DNA of 64,000 nucleotides from the NCBI RefSeq assembly GCF_004118325.1, contig NZ_RDFA01000007.1, positions 1-64,000 on the forward strand. The letters are read 5' to 3'. The stretch is from Halorientalis pallida. Its GTDB lineage: Archaea; Halobacteriota; Halobacteria; Halobacteriales; Haloarculaceae. Both the position numbers and the translations under genes were made by a program. The notes below the pieces were generated by a model, which saw nothing but the letters and a program-made list of their open reading frames with translations, ran no database searches and had not been told where the DNA came from. Position 1 is the first letter of the stretch, and each line of letters starts with the position of its first letter. Below are positions 17,863 to 26,470 of the stretch, in pieces.

Positions 17863-19386
17863 ATGGGTATCATGGGAGCGGATCGCAATGCGGACGAACG
17901 GGGTACAGATGCGGGGCGGGTGAACCGACGACGGTTCCTCGGGGCCTCGGGGGCGGCCCTGACGGCGCTCGCGACCGGTGTGGGGACGGCGACGGCGTCG
18001 TTCGGGTCGGGCGTCACCACCGAGGACTACACCATCGACTCGTGGGACGGGACGGAACTGGAGGCGACGCTGTACACGCCCGACGCGAACGAGCCACAGC
18101 CGGCGGTCCTGATGACCCACGGGTGGGGTGCGTTCCGTGAATCACCGCTGACGGCACCCAAGGCGAAATACCACGCCAAGCGGGGGTACAACGTCCTGAC
18201 CTACGACTCGCGCGGGTTCGGGAGTTCACAGGGGACCGTCGGCCTCGACGGGCCCAACGAGATCAAGGACGCCCAGCGGCTGGTCGACTGGCTGGCCAAC
18301 CGGCCGGAGGTGGCACTCGACGCCACCGACGACCCGAAGGTCGGCATGGACGGCGTCTCCTACGCCGGTGGCATCCAGCTGTCGGCGGCGGCGGCCGACG
18401 ACCGGATCGACGCGGTCGTCCCGCGGATCACCTGGAACGACCTGCAGTACTCGCTGGCACCCAACGGCGTCATCAAGATCGGCTGGCTGTCGATCCTGCT
18501 CGGGCTCGGAGGGCTCAGCTCGAACCTGATCGGGCCGGACACCAATATCGACCCGCGGCTGTACGACTGGTACGAGCAGGCGCTGCAGACCAACGACCTG
18601 CCGCCAGGCATCCTCGAAGCCAACGAACTCCGGTCGTTCCCCTACTTCGAGAACTACGACACGCCGACCTTCCTCGTGCAGGCGTGGGACGACTCGCTGT
18701 TCAAGCCCATCGAGGCCGTCCGGACCTACCGGGCCCTGCAGGACCGGGGCGTCGAGTCCCGGTTGGCCTTCTACGAGGGCGGCCACGCCCCCGAAGAGAT
18801 CTTCGTGCCGTTCGACCAGCGCGGGTACATGAACGGCCTCGCCAACACGTGGTTCGACCGCCACCTCCGGGGAGAGAGCACCGACATCGCGCAGTCGAAC
18901 ACCTACCTCAAACAGCGTGAGGAGTTCCGGACCGAAGACCAGTTCCCGCCGTCCGATACCGAGTTCGTCACGTACGACCTCGGCAACGCGGAGGCGAACG
19001 GCGACGACCGGATCGAGCAGTGGAGTTTCTGGTACGACTCGAACGTCACCTACACCTGGGACGTGCGCGACCGCGCCGAGTGGTACGGCACGCCACAGAT
19101 CGACCTGTCGCTGGACGTGCACGGCCCCGAGGCTCGCATCTTCGTCAACGTGCTCCGGAACGGCGATCCGATCAACGGCATCGGGGAGGCCTACCGGGTC
19201 GAGGGCTCGGGCGTCTCCCGAATCAACTTCGAGTTCCCGACCCTCCAGCGGTTCGTCTCGACGAGTGACCGGCTGGGCCTCCAGATCGAGGTCTCCAGTC
19301 CGTACTACCTGGACTCCCGCGAGTCCGAGGGCGTCACGATTCGGCCCGGCGAGTCCAGCGTTCGCCTGCCACAGCGCCCGCGGTAG
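17863..19386 (+). CDS. Tat-exported CocE/X-Pro dipeptidyl-peptidase (S15) family hydrolase
   Basis: A 507-residue secreted alpha/beta hydrolase. A twin-arginine signal is present: RRRFLGASGAALTALATGVGTATA at ~22-45. The S15/CocE catalytic domain follows, with the nucleophile motif GVSYAG (Ser ~166), the acid in QAWDDSLF (Asp ~276) and the base in EGGHAPEE (His ~308). The C-terminal jelly-roll X-Pro dipeptidyl-peptidase domain (~340-507) ends in LPQRPR. Family members cleave peptides or hydrolyse esters; substrate unknown. ATG 17863 was taken over TTG 17857. The 3' end of a second paralogue lies just upstream (17433-17627). The gene is convergent with the histidine kinase. Confidence 0.88.
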   Translation: MGIMGADRNADERGTDAGRVNRRRFLGASGAALTALATGVGTATASFGSGVTTEDYTIDSWDGTELEATLYTPDANEPQPAVLMTHGWGAFRESPLTAPKAKYHAKRGYNVLTYDSRGFGSSQGTVGLDGPNEIKDAQRLVDWLANRPEVALDATDDPKVGMDGVSYAGGIQLSAAAADDRIDAVVPRITWNDLQYSLAPNGVIKIGWLSILLGLGGLSSNLIGPDTNIDPRLYDWYEQALQTNDLPPGILEANELRSFPYFENYDTPTFLVQAWDDSLFKPIEAVRTYRALQDRGVESRLAFYEGGHAPEEIFVPFDQRGYMNGLANTWFDRHLRGESTDIAQSNTYLKQREEFRTEDQFPPSDTEFVTYDLGNAEANGDDRIEQWSFWYDSNVTYTWDVRDRAEWYGTPQIDLSLDVHGPEARIFVNVLRNGDPINGIGEAYRVEGSGVSRINFEFPTLQRFVSTSDRLGLQIEVSSPYYLDSRESEGVTIRPGESSVRLPQRPR

Positions 19387-19410
19387 CGGCCCGGCAGCGT
19401 TCTTCCGGGT

Positions 19411-21399
19411 TCACTGCTCGCGGACAGTGACGCCGGTAACCTCGAAGCGTGCGCCCGAGCGGTCCGCGCCGTCGGCGACGCGAATCCGCCAGCCGTGGGC
19501 GTCCACGATGTCCTCGACGATGGCCAGTCCCAGCCCCATCCCACCGTCGCTTCCGGCGGTCCCGTACTCGAAGAGGTGGTCGCGCTGGTCGACGGGAATC
19601 CCGGGCCCGTCGTCTTCGACGTAGAAGCCGTCGGGCTGTCCGTCGTCGTAGAGCAGGCCGACGCGAACGGAGACGGTCGGGGCCGAGGCGTCGTCGCGGT
19701 CGCCGTGTTCCACGGCGTCATCGGACTCTGTCCGATGGCCTGCCGAGGTCTCCTCGGCAACGTCACCGGAACTCTGCGAGTTCCGGTTGCCTGTCGAGCC
19801 ATGCTCGACAGCGTCCTGACGAGCCTGCGAGTCAGGGCTCGTGGAGCCGTGCTCCACGGCGTTGCGAAAGCAGTTCTCGAACAGCTGCTGGAGGCGGCTC
19901 CCGTCGGCGCGGACGGGGCAGTCGCTCGCGACCGTCAGCGTGGCGTCGCCCGTCTCGACGACCTCCCAGGCGGCGCGGGCGGTCCGGTCGAGTCGGACCA
20001 GTTGGGTGTCCTGCACCGCGGTCCCCTGGCGGGCCAGCGCGAGCAGGTCGTCGACGATGGTCTCCATCCGGTCGAGGGCACCGTCGACGTGTTCGAGGTG
20101 GCGATCGTCACCGTGCTCCTGGGCGAGTTCCAGCCGACCGCGTGCGACTTCGAGCGGGTTCCGGAGGTCGTGGGAGACGACGCTGGCGAACCGTTCGAGC
20201 CGCTCGTTCTGCCGTTCGAGTTCCGCCTCCCGGCGCGTCCGTTCGGTGATGTCGCGCATGACGCCGACGGTGCCGTGGAACTCCCCGTCGACCGACCGGA
20301 GCGTGACGTGGACCTCGTAGGTCCGGTCCCGTCCGTCGGGTGTCGTCAGCGTGACCTCGAACCGCCCCGGCGCGTCGGTGTCGGAATCGAGGAGCCGGGC
20401 GACCGTCTCCAGGTAGCGGTTGACCGCCTCCCAGCCGAACACCTCCGCGTCGAGCAGCTCGGCGTAGGACCGCCCGATCAGGTCCGCCCGGTCGATCCCG
20501 AACACCTCCGTGGCGCGCTCGTTGGTCGTCTCGACGATCCCGTCGGCATCGAACACGAAGAGCACGTCGGGGACGGTCTCGAAGATCCGCTTGTAGCGTT
20601 CGAGTTCCCGTTTGCGGGTCCGCCGGTTGATGTCGCGGACGACGCCGACCGACCCGGCGAACGCCCCATCGTCGTCCCGGATGGGCGCGAGCGACACCTC
20701 GCAGGGCACTCGCTCGTCGGCCGCGGTGACCAGGTCGATCTCGACGGTCTCGTGTGTCCCGCCGCCGTTCGCGAACAGGCGCTGCAGGGCCGCGTCGGCG
20801 GTCGCCACCGAGTCCGGCGTCGTGAACCGTTCGACGCTCGAACCCACGAGGTCCCCGCTCTCGTAGCCCACCCGCTCGGCCATGGCCCCGTTGTACATCT
20901 GGAGGGTCCCGTCCGCGTCGAGCACGTACATCGGATCGCCGGCGGTCTCGACGAGCGTTCGGTAGTGGTCGATCCGTGCCTGTTCGGCGTCGGAACCGTT
21001 CCCCGTGGGACCGTCCCCGGACCCGCGCTCGACGGCCGCCTCGACCGCCGCCGCGAGCCGACCGCCCGGATCCGACTCCGCCGCGAGGTTGACGTACGCG
21101 GCCACGTCGGCCTCGACCGCCGCGGCCGCCAGCCGCTCGCTTCCGTCCGACGCGACCAGGACGACGGGAAGCGCCGGTTCGACGGCGCAGACGGCGGCCA
21201 CGCCGCGTCGCCACGCGCCGTTCGGCCCGTCGCAGGTCACGACGACGCAGTCGGGTCTGGTGTCCGCCACTACCCGACGGAGCGCCGCGACCGTCGCTAC
21301 CCGTTCGACCGCGTACCCGTTCAGTAGATCCCCGAGGTCGGGCACGGCGCCCGCGAGGTCGGCAGCTACCACTGCCGGAGCTGTATCGTCTGTCGTCAC
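19411..21399 (-). CDS. PAS-domain sensor histidine kinase with repeat insertion after the N-box
   Basis: A 662-residue soluble kinase. Order: an N-terminal receiver-like domain (~1-125, DCVVVTCDGPNG), PAS1 (~140-260, closing VVRDINRRTRK), PAS2 (~262-380, closing VMRDITERTRR), HisKA with phospho-acceptor His410 (VVSHDLRNPLE), then HATPase_c. The N-box NCFRNAVEHG is followed not by the usual short linker but by ~55 residues in which DAVEHGST/DAVEHGDR-type copies of the N-box alternate with SPDSQARQ and GNRNSQSS segments. The normal domain then resumes (VSVRVGLLYDD, DGPGIPVDQRD, GGMGLGLAIV). At DNA level this insert is a row of seven hairpins (see the repeat at 19701-19858). No response regulator is adjacent. 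Confidence 0.92.
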   Translation of the reverse strand: MTTDDTAPAVVAADLAGAVPDLGDLLNGYAVERVATVAALRRVVADTRPDCVVVTCDGPNGAWRRGVAAVCAVEPALPVVLVASDGSERLAAAAVEADVAAYVNLAAESDPGGRLAAAVEAAVERGSGDGPTGNGSDAEQARIDHYRTLVETAGDPMYVLDADGTLQMYNGAMAERVGYESGDLVGSSVERFTTPDSVATADAALQRLFANGGGTHETVEIDLVTAADERVPCEVSLAPIRDDDGAFAGSVGVVRDINRRTRKRELERYKRIFETVPDVLFVFDADGIVETTNERATEVFGIDRADLIGRSYAELLDAEVFGWEAVNRYLETVARLLDSDTDAPGRFEVTLTTPDGRDRTYEVHVTLRSVDGEFHGTVGVMRDITERTRREAELERQNERLERFASVVSHDLRNPLEVARGRLELAQEHGDDRHLEHVDGALDRMETIVDDLLALARQGTAVQDTQLVRLDRTARAAWEVVETGDATLTVASDCPVRADGSRLQQLFENCFRNAVEHGSTSPDSQARQDAVEHGSTGNRNSQSSGDVAEETSAGHRTESDDAVEHGDRDDASAPTVSVRVGLLYDDGQPDGFYVEDDGPGIPVDQRDHLFEYGTAGSDGGMGLGLAIVEDIVDAHGWRIRVADGADRSGARFEVTGVTVREQ
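19701..19858. repeat. In-frame array of seven consecutive stem-loops inside the kinase gene
   Basis: Seven inverted repeats follow one another with centres 19-26 bases apart: 19701-19717 (7-bp stem, loop 3), 19719-19737 (8/3), 19741-19759 (7/5), 19765-19787 (9/5), 19791-19811 (8/5), 19815-19836 (6/10) and 19840-19858 (7/5). All stems listed are perfectly complementary. Every second hairpin recurs with a compound period of about 48-51 bases: GAGCC(A/G)TGCTC at 19796 and 19844, CTGCGAG at 19774 and 19825. On the coding strand they specify the AVEHGST-like repeats. The hairpin at 19840-19858 overlaps the N-box codons themselves. Confidence 0.9.
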
Positions 21400-21479
21400 C
21401 AGTCTTGCTTGCCAGTCTTGCCGACCCCGTTGAATGTTTTCCGGATTCGACTGCGCGAAAAAATGCCGGAGGTATCAGC

Positions 21480-22841
21480 CTACTCGGTGGTCAGGTCGTC
21501 CCGTACCGCCAGCGTCCGCTCCGCCACCCTCGTGGCGTCGTCGGCCAGCAGTCTCACCGTCGGTTCACGACCGACGCCACCCCGGTCGACGACCGCGACG
21601 GGCGACCCGTCGGCCCGCTCGAACGCCGTCCCGGCCAGCCACCGCTGGATCGACCCCGGCGCGTCGGGCGCGTCGTCGCTCTCGACCGTGACGACTTCGC
21701 CGTCCAGGTCGGCCAGCGCCGCCGCCACGTCGTCGTCGAACCGGCAGTTCACCGCGAACCGCCTGGCGGCGTCGAACTCCCGGCAGGCGATCAAAAAGTG
21801 CGCGACGTGACTCGACGCGCCGAAACGAACCCCCCGGTTGGGCCGGACACCCGAGAGCGTCCGCGTGATCTTGCCTTCGACAGCAGCCGTCTCGTCGGGG
21901 CGTTCGGCGTAAGGGGTCGCACCGACGACGTTCATCCCGACCTCGGGCACCAACCGTGACACGTCGCGGTCGACGAACCGCTCGACGACCTCGGTGACGC
22001 GCTCGGCCGTCGATTCGCGGGCGGCGCGGTCCCGGGACTCGACCATGTGGTGGACGCTGCCCGGGCCTTCGCCCACGTCCAGCGGGTAGCGCACGGCTCG
22101 CGCGAGCAGGTCGACGCCGGCCTCGACGGCCGTCGTGAGATCATCGCCACGGGACAGACGGGCCGCGATGGCGCTGGAGAGGGTACAGCCCGACCCGTGG
22201 GTCGCGTCGGTCTCGACGCGTGGATGTCGGAACGTCTCGACGGTCTCGTCGGTTACCAGCACGTCGACGACCTCCTCGCGGTCGCCGATCTCGACGTGGC
22301 CGCCCTTGACAAGCGCGGCAGTTGCGCCGAGGTCACACAGTTGCTCGCCCACTGTCCGCATGTCGTCCTCGGTCTCGGGGTCGATACCCGTCAGAACTGC
22401 CGCCTCGTCGGCGTTGGGCGTCACGAGTGTCGCCGCACCGATCAGGTCCTCGTACGCTGACTCCGCCTCGGGTTCGAGCAGGCGGTCGCCCGAGGCCGCG
22501 ACCATCACCGGGTCGACCACGAGATTCGGGAGGCGGTCGGCGTACCCCTCGACCGTCTCGACGACTTCGGCGGTCCCGAGCATCCCCGTCTTCACCGCGT
22601 GCACGTCGAAGTCGTCGAGGACTGCCTCGATCTGGGCCTCGAGCTCCGCGACCGGCAGCAGGTGTGTCCCCTCGACGCCGCGGGTGTTCTGTGCCGTAAC
22701 GCTCGTGATCGCACTGGTCCCGAACGCCCCGCAGGCTTCCATCGTCTTCAGGTCCGCCTGGATGCCCGCGCCACCGCCGGAGTCGCTGCCGGCGACGGTC
22801 ATCGCGACCGGCCGAGACTCCGGTGCCGCTCGTCGTTTCAT
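21480..22841 (-). CDS. thiDN: Bifunctional HMP/HMP-P kinase - thiamine-phosphate synthase (ThiD-ThiN)
   Basis: A 453-residue fusion for thiamine biosynthesis. The N-terminal ThiD part (~10-265) has the substrate/P-loop-like [15 protein letters not shown], the HAVKTGMLG strand and the [18 protein letters not shown] anion hole; it phosphorylates hydroxymethylpyrimidine twice. The C-terminal ThiN part (~285-440) has [16 protein letters not shown] and [16 protein letters not shown] and joins HMP-PP to thiazole phosphate, replacing ThiE as in many archaea. Start ATG 22841 is chosen because the ThiD fold starts about ten residues later. The 5' region shows no CTGAGA-type THI-box, so there is no evidence for a TPP riboswitch. 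A TATA-like GCATAAGG on the minus strand near 22911-22920 may drive it. Confidence 0.92.
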   Translation of the reverse strand: MKRRAAPESRPVAMTVAGSDSGGGAGIQADLKTMEACGAFGTSAITSVTAQNTRGVEGTHLLPVAELEAQIEAVLDDFDVHAVKTGMLGTAEVVETVEGYADRLPNLVVDPVMVAASGDRLLEPEAESAYEDLIGAATLVTPNADEAAVLTGIDPETEDDMRTVGEQLCDLGATAALVKGGHVEIGDREEVVDVLVTDETVETFRHPRVETDATHGSGCTLSSAIAARLSRGDDLTTAVEAGVDLLARAVRYPLDVGEGPGSVHHMVESRDRAARESTAERVTEVVERFVDRDVSRLVPEVGMNVVGATPYAERPDETAAVEGKITRTLSGVRPNRGVRFGASSHVAHFLIACREFDAARRFAVNCRFDDDVAAALADLDGEVVTVESDDAPDAPGSIQRWLAGTAFERADGSPVAVVDRGGVGREPTVRLLADDATRVAERTLAVRDDLTTE

Positions 22842-22965
22842 ACCCCGACATCCGGCCGGCACGCACTAAGTTGCTAGCGGTAGCCACCGTCGATGGCTGG
22901 CGAGCGTCGCCACCTTATGCATCCTAGTATGCTAACAATATTCCATACAACATTCAGCACAATGC

Positions 22966-22974
22966 TTATATTTG
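22966..22974 (+). promoter_or_regulatory. Probable TATA box of the small acidic protein gene
   Basis: CTTATATTT lies in a 70-base AT-rich island (about 22916-22985) between the divergent ThiDN gene and the 48-residue protein at 23049. A start ~25 bases downstream would leave a leader of about 50 bases. Position and composition only. Confidence 0.4.
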
Positions 22975-23048
22975 ACAACGGCTCCCATACGGGTAAGGCG
23001 CGATGGCCGGAGTGTGGTGACACACGTCGACCGCGCGTGAACACAACA

Positions 23049-23195
23049 ATGGCAGAACCAGCAGAACGGATCGACACCGAGATCGACGAGAAGTACGGCG
23101 AGTTCGAGACCGACGACGGCGACCTGATCGTCTACGACCGCGACGACAAGTCGGCCTGGGTCCAATCAAACACAGTCACGCCGGTCGAGCAGTAA
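23049..23195 (+). CDS. Small acidic hypothetical protein (48 residues)
   Basis: A 48-residue protein beginning MAEPAERIDTEIDEKYGEFE and ending SNTVTPVEQ. It is rich in Asp/Glu, contains a central EFETDDGDLIVYDRDD segment that looks like a small beta hairpin, and has no Cys or membrane segment. It resembles small conserved haloarchaeal DUF-type proteins, but I cannot name the family with confidence. ATG 23049 was chosen over an upstream in-frame start (22893) because the intervening translation is not protein-like and would overlap the AT-rich promoter island. It is convergent with, and directly abuts, the AIR-synthase-like gene. Confidence 0.6.
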   Translation: MAEPAERIDTEIDEKYGEFETDDGDLIVYDRDDKSAWVQSNTVTPVEQ

Positions 23196-24215
23196 TCACT
23201 CCAGTTTCCCGGCGTACTCCTCCATGGCCGCCCAGAAGGGGTCCCGCCCGGGGTGGTCTTTGTCTTCCCCGTCGACGGCCAGTCCCGACCCCGCGACGAC
23301 CTCGCCCACGTCGGCGGCCGGAATCCCCTCGTCCTCCAGTGCCGCGAGCACGTCGTCGACGCCCGACGGGTCGACCGTCGTCAGGAGCGTCCCTTCGCTG
23401 ATCGAGATCCAGGGATCGATCTCGAAGAACTCACAGGCCTCGACGACGCCGGGCTGGACCGGCACCGCGTCCCGCTCGATCTCGATGCGGACGTCCGCCG
23501 CCCGCGCCATCTCGAACAGGCCGCCGTAGATCCCACACTCCGTAGCGTCGTGCATCGCCGTCACCGGCCCCGCGGCGGCGGCCGTCAACGCGTCCCTGAC
23601 GGGACTCATGTCGTAGAAGCGGTCCTGTGCGGCCTGCAGCGTGTCGGCGTCGACGGCCTCGGCCAGCAGTGGTTCGTACTGGATCGAGAGGAGTCCTGTG
23701 GCCTCGATGGCCGGCCCCTTCGTGGCGATCACACGGTCGCCCTCGCGGGCCCCGTCGGGCCGGACGAGGTCGTCGGGGTCGCCGACGGCCAGCGGCGTCG
23801 CGCCGCCGACCATCGGGTAGTTACAGCCGGCGTATCGGCCGGTGTGGCCCGTGACGATGGAGACGCCCAACTCCTTGGCTTCCTCGTCGAAGGTCGTCCA
23901 GACGGTCTCGAACTCGTCGTCGGTGATCTCCGGCGGGAGGTTGAAGTCGACGCTGAGGTGGGTCGGCGGGATCCCCGAGACAGCCACGTCGCTCATGAGG
24001 ATGTGAAAGGCGAACCAGGCCGCCCGCTCGAAGCCCAGCGAGGGCATGACGAACACGGGGTCGGTCGCCATCGCGACGACCTGCTCGCCGATCCGGATGG
24101 CCCCGAAGTCCACGCCGTGTTGCGGGCCGAGGATCTCGTCGTCGCGGTCGGCTCCCAGGTGCGGGTAGATGTGTGCGTCGAAAAACTCCCGGTCGACCTT
24201 GCCCAGGTCTGTCAT
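23196..24215 (-). CDS. AIR synthase-related (PurM/HypE/SelD fold) protein
   Basis: A 339-residue protein with the two-domain PurM-like fold: an N-terminal half with MATDPVFVMPSLGFERAAWFAFHILMSDVAVSGIPPTHLSVDF, and a C-terminal half with GDRVIATKGPAIEATGLL and MHDATECGIYGGLFEMARAA. Members bind ATP and include AIR synthase, the hydrogenase maturation factor HypE, ThiL and SelD. The order of motifs is closest to HypE-like proteins (DATEGGI-type segment, here DATECGI), but haloarchaea generally lack NiFe hydrogenase and no hyp genes are nearby, so no substrate is assigned. It lies downstream of ThiDN on the same strand but is separated by the small convergent gene. Confidence 0.8.
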   Translation of the reverse strand: MTDLGKVDREFFDAHIYPHLGADRDDEILGPQHGVDFGAIRIGEQVVAMATDPVFVMPSLGFERAAWFAFHILMSDVAVSGIPPTHLSVDFNLPPEITDDEFETVWTTFDEEAKELGVSIVTGHTGRYAGCNYPMVGGATPLAVGDPDDLVRPDGAREGDRVIATKGPAIEATGLLSIQYEPLLAEAVDADTLQAAQDRFYDMSPVRDALTAAAAGPVTAMHDATECGIYGGLFEMARAADVRIEIERDAVPVQPGVVEACEFFEIDPWISISEGTLLTTVDPSGVDDVLAALEDEGIPAADVGEVVAGSGLAVDGEDKDHPGRDPFWAAMEEYAGKLE

Positions 24216-24323
24216 ACAGAGTGGTACAACCCGGTGGACTTAGCGATGACGGTGGTCCCGGTCACAGCGCGGTCGCGGCGGAACTACTATGTCGAACCCT
24301 GAATCAGGGAACAGGTAGTAGCG

Positions 24324-25119
24324 ATGTCACGTTACTTCGAGTTCTCCTCGTACACGGACGACATCGCACCGGATTACGACGGCAAAGTCGCCGTCGTGAT
24401 CGTCGGCCTGTCGCTGGTGCCGGCACTGGGGGCCGTCGCGATCGCGGCCGGTATCGACCTGCTGACGGGCGATTTCGTCGACGCGATCTGGTACGGCGGC
24501 GTCGGCCGCGCGCGGGCGCGCGCTCGTCCTCCTCCCGCTCGCGGGGCTGCTCCCGGCGACCGTCGCCCGACGGATCGCGGTCCCCGTGGTCGACACAGGT
24601 GCGTGGAACAAGGCCGCGCCACTGGTGGGTGCGTTCGCCGTTCTCTCGGGAATTTTCCTGGGATCGTTCCTGGAACTGCTGGGCGCGACGAGGCTGTCGA
24701 CCTACCTCGTCGTCGGCGGCGCAGTCGTGGTCCTCGTGCTCTTCGTGAACGCGCTGGTCCTCGGAACTGGGATCGACTTCTCGTGGGTCGGGACCGTCGC
24801 CGCGGTCGTCGCGACCGTCGCCGCCATCGTCCTGCTCGCGCTCCCGATCACCTGGTGGTCCTCGGCCGACGGCTCGATCTGGGCGCTGTACCAGACGCTC
24901 GTCCGTGTGTTCTTCCAGGGCCTGCTCCCACTCGTGTTCCTGACCTCCTACCTGTACGACGTGTGGCGCAACGCCGAGGCCGGGATGACGCCCGCGGTCA
25001 ACGCCATGGCCGGCTTCGTGTCGCTCGTCACGGTCGCCCCGGTCGCGCTCGAACGGGTCGTCGTCAGGCTCGGGACGGTGTTGAAATTCTTCACCGAGGA
25101 GAGCGAATCGAGTGCCTGA
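24324..25119 (+). pseudogene. Membrane protein gene interrupted by a frameshift in a GC run
   Basis: From ATG 24324 the frame encodes MSRYFEFSSYTDDIAPDYDG and a hydrophobic helix up to IWYGGVGR, then degenerates into an Arg/Pro-rich string. The neighbouring frame, from about 24520 on, continues sensibly (ALVLLPLAGLLPATVARR, then VDTGAWNKAAPLVGAFAVLSG and several helices) to a stop at 25119. The switch falls in the alternating G/C tract at 24506-24523. One extra base or two missing bases would restore a ~265-residue protein with about six membrane helices. Thus this is either a genuine pseudogene/contingency site or a sequencing error. The protein family is not recognised. Confidence 0.75.
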
Positions 25120-25196
25120 CCCCGCGGCCCCGTCGCCGTCGCGGCCGCCTCCCACCGAATCGCGCCCTTTTCCCGTTCCCGGACCCTGGCACGGCT

Positions 25197-25832
25197 ATGT
25201 CCGACACCACCGGCGACGAGCGGATCACCGTCTACTCCGACTACGTCTGTCCCTTCTGCTATCTCGGTCGGCACTCCCTGATCGAGTATCAGGACGAGCG
25301 CGACGTCGACCTCGTGATCGACTGGCACCCCTTCGACCTCCGGGCCGGCAAGCGCAACCCCGACGGGAGCATCGACCACGACGTCGACGACGGCAAAGAC
25401 GAGGACTACTACGAGCAGGCCAAAGAGAACGTCCGCCGCCTGCAGGACGAGTACGACGTGGAGATGGACCTCGCCCTCTCCCGCGACATCGACTCGCTCG
25501 CCGCTCAGCTCGCCTCGGTTCGCGTCCGCGACGAGCACGACTACGACACGTGGCTCGACTTCGACTGGGCGATCTTCGAGGCGCTCTGGACCGAGGGCCG
25601 GGACATCGGTGAGCCCGACGTGCTGGCCGACCTCGCCGAGGACACTGGCGTCGATCCCGAAACGGTCCGTGCGGCCCTCGACGACGAGGCCCTCCGCGAG
25701 CGCGTCCGCTCGCTGTTCGACGACGCGAAACGGCAGGGCGTCAGCGGCGTGCCGACCTTCGCATACGACGGATACGCCGCCCGCGGCGCGGTCCCGCCCG
25801 AACAGCTGCGACGGCTGGTCGAGGGGACCTGA
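25197..25832 (+). CDS. DsbA-family (FrnE-like) thiol oxidoreductase
   Basis: A 211-residue cytoplasmic protein with the DsbA-like thioredoxin fold. The active site CPFC is at 18-21 (YSDYVCPFCYLGRHSL), a long helical insertion occupies ~60-160, and the cis-proline loop GVSGVPTFAYDG is near 180-191. This order is typical of FrnE/2-hydroxychromene-2-carboxylate isomerase-like DsbA proteins, some of which act as disulfide isomerases in oxidative stress; there is no signal peptide. It follows the frameshifted membrane protein by 77 bases on the same strand. The ATG at 25197 immediately precedes the first strand. Confidence 0.87.
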   Translation: MSDTTGDERITVYSDYVCPFCYLGRHSLIEYQDERDVDLVIDWHPFDLRAGKRNPDGSIDHDVDDGKDEDYYEQAKENVRRLQDEYDVEMDLALSRDIDSLAAQLASVRVRDEHDYDTWLDFDWAIFEALWTEGRDIGEPDVLADLAEDTGVDPETVRAALDDEALRERVRSLFDDAKRQGVSGVPTFAYDGYAARGAVPPEQLRRLVEGT

Positions 25833-25879
25833 ACCACGACGACCGGCAGGTGCCACGTGACCGGCAGCGTCCGTGGATG

Positions 25880-25893
25880 CCAACATGTTGGGC
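25880..25893. promoter_or_regulatory. Palindrome resembling a Bat-type activating site
   Basis: CCAACATGTTGG (25880-25891) is a perfect 12-base palindrome, extended asymmetrically to GGGC. It is centred ~42 bases before ATG 25928. It resembles the palindrome in front of bop (38396-38411), but there is no obvious TATA box between it and the gene. Weak candidate. Confidence 0.3.
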
Positions 25894-25927
25894 AAACGCT
25901 GACTCCCGGGGCGGCCGTTCGTTTCGT

Positions 25928-26383
25928 ATGGAACTCGAGGAGAGAATCCCAATCGATCTTCCGGACCACACGAAGCTGACGCCGCTGTTTTACCTGTTCG
26001 TCGCGATTCCGACGGTGCTGGGGCTTGCCCACCACGTCGACCACGTCGTCCGGGGGAACCACGTCGGCTGGCCGCTCACCGCGCAGGTGAACCCGTTCAC
26101 GTACAGCCTCGCCATCTACCCGCTCCTGGGAATCAGTCTGTACCTGTCACTGACCGACCGCGTCGACGCCCGGTACTGGGCGGGCTTCTTCGCGTTCAGT
26201 GCCGGCATGCTCGCGTACTTTCACGTCAGTCCGTGGGCGGTCGAACCGCCACAGGACGTGATGGTGCCGTACGAGAACCCGCTTCTGGGGTATCTCGCGT
26301 TCGGCATCGTCCTCGCACTCATCGCCTCGGTCTGTCTCGGGTCGGTGTACGGGGCACTCCTGTGGTACCGGGGCGATTCGTGA
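25928..26383 (+). CDS. Conserved haloarchaeal membrane protein (4 TM)
   Basis: A 151-residue membrane protein with a hydrophilic start (MELEERIPIDLPDHTKLTP) and about four hydrophobic helices: FYLFVAIPTVLGLAHHV, YSLAIYPLLGISLYLSL, YWAGFFAFSAGMLAYFHV and LGYLAFGIVLALIASVCLGS. Two His-rich spots (GLAHHVDHVV and the YFHVSPW loop) could bind a metal or haem, but this is speculation. No family is recognised. A palindrome lies ~40 bases upstream, and an HTH-10 regulator gene follows 87 bases downstream on the same strand, which suggests a functional pair. Confidence 0.75.
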   Translation: MELEERIPIDLPDHTKLTPLFYLFVAIPTVLGLAHHVDHVVRGNHVGWPLTAQVNPFTYSLAIYPLLGISLYLSLTDRVDARYWAGFFAFSAGMLAYFHVSPWAVEPPQDVMVPYENPLLGYLAFGIVLALIASVCLGSVYGALLWYRGDS

Positions 26384-26470
26384 CGCCGACCGTCCGCGTG
26401 TCGCCCTCGCGACACCACGACGGTTGCGGCCGAAGTCGGGCTCAACGCTTTTGCCTACCTGGACCCACCT

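Noticed and set aside
22842-22965. TPP riboswitch in front of ThiDN
   Set aside because: No CTGAGA THI-box or paired stems were found in the short leader.
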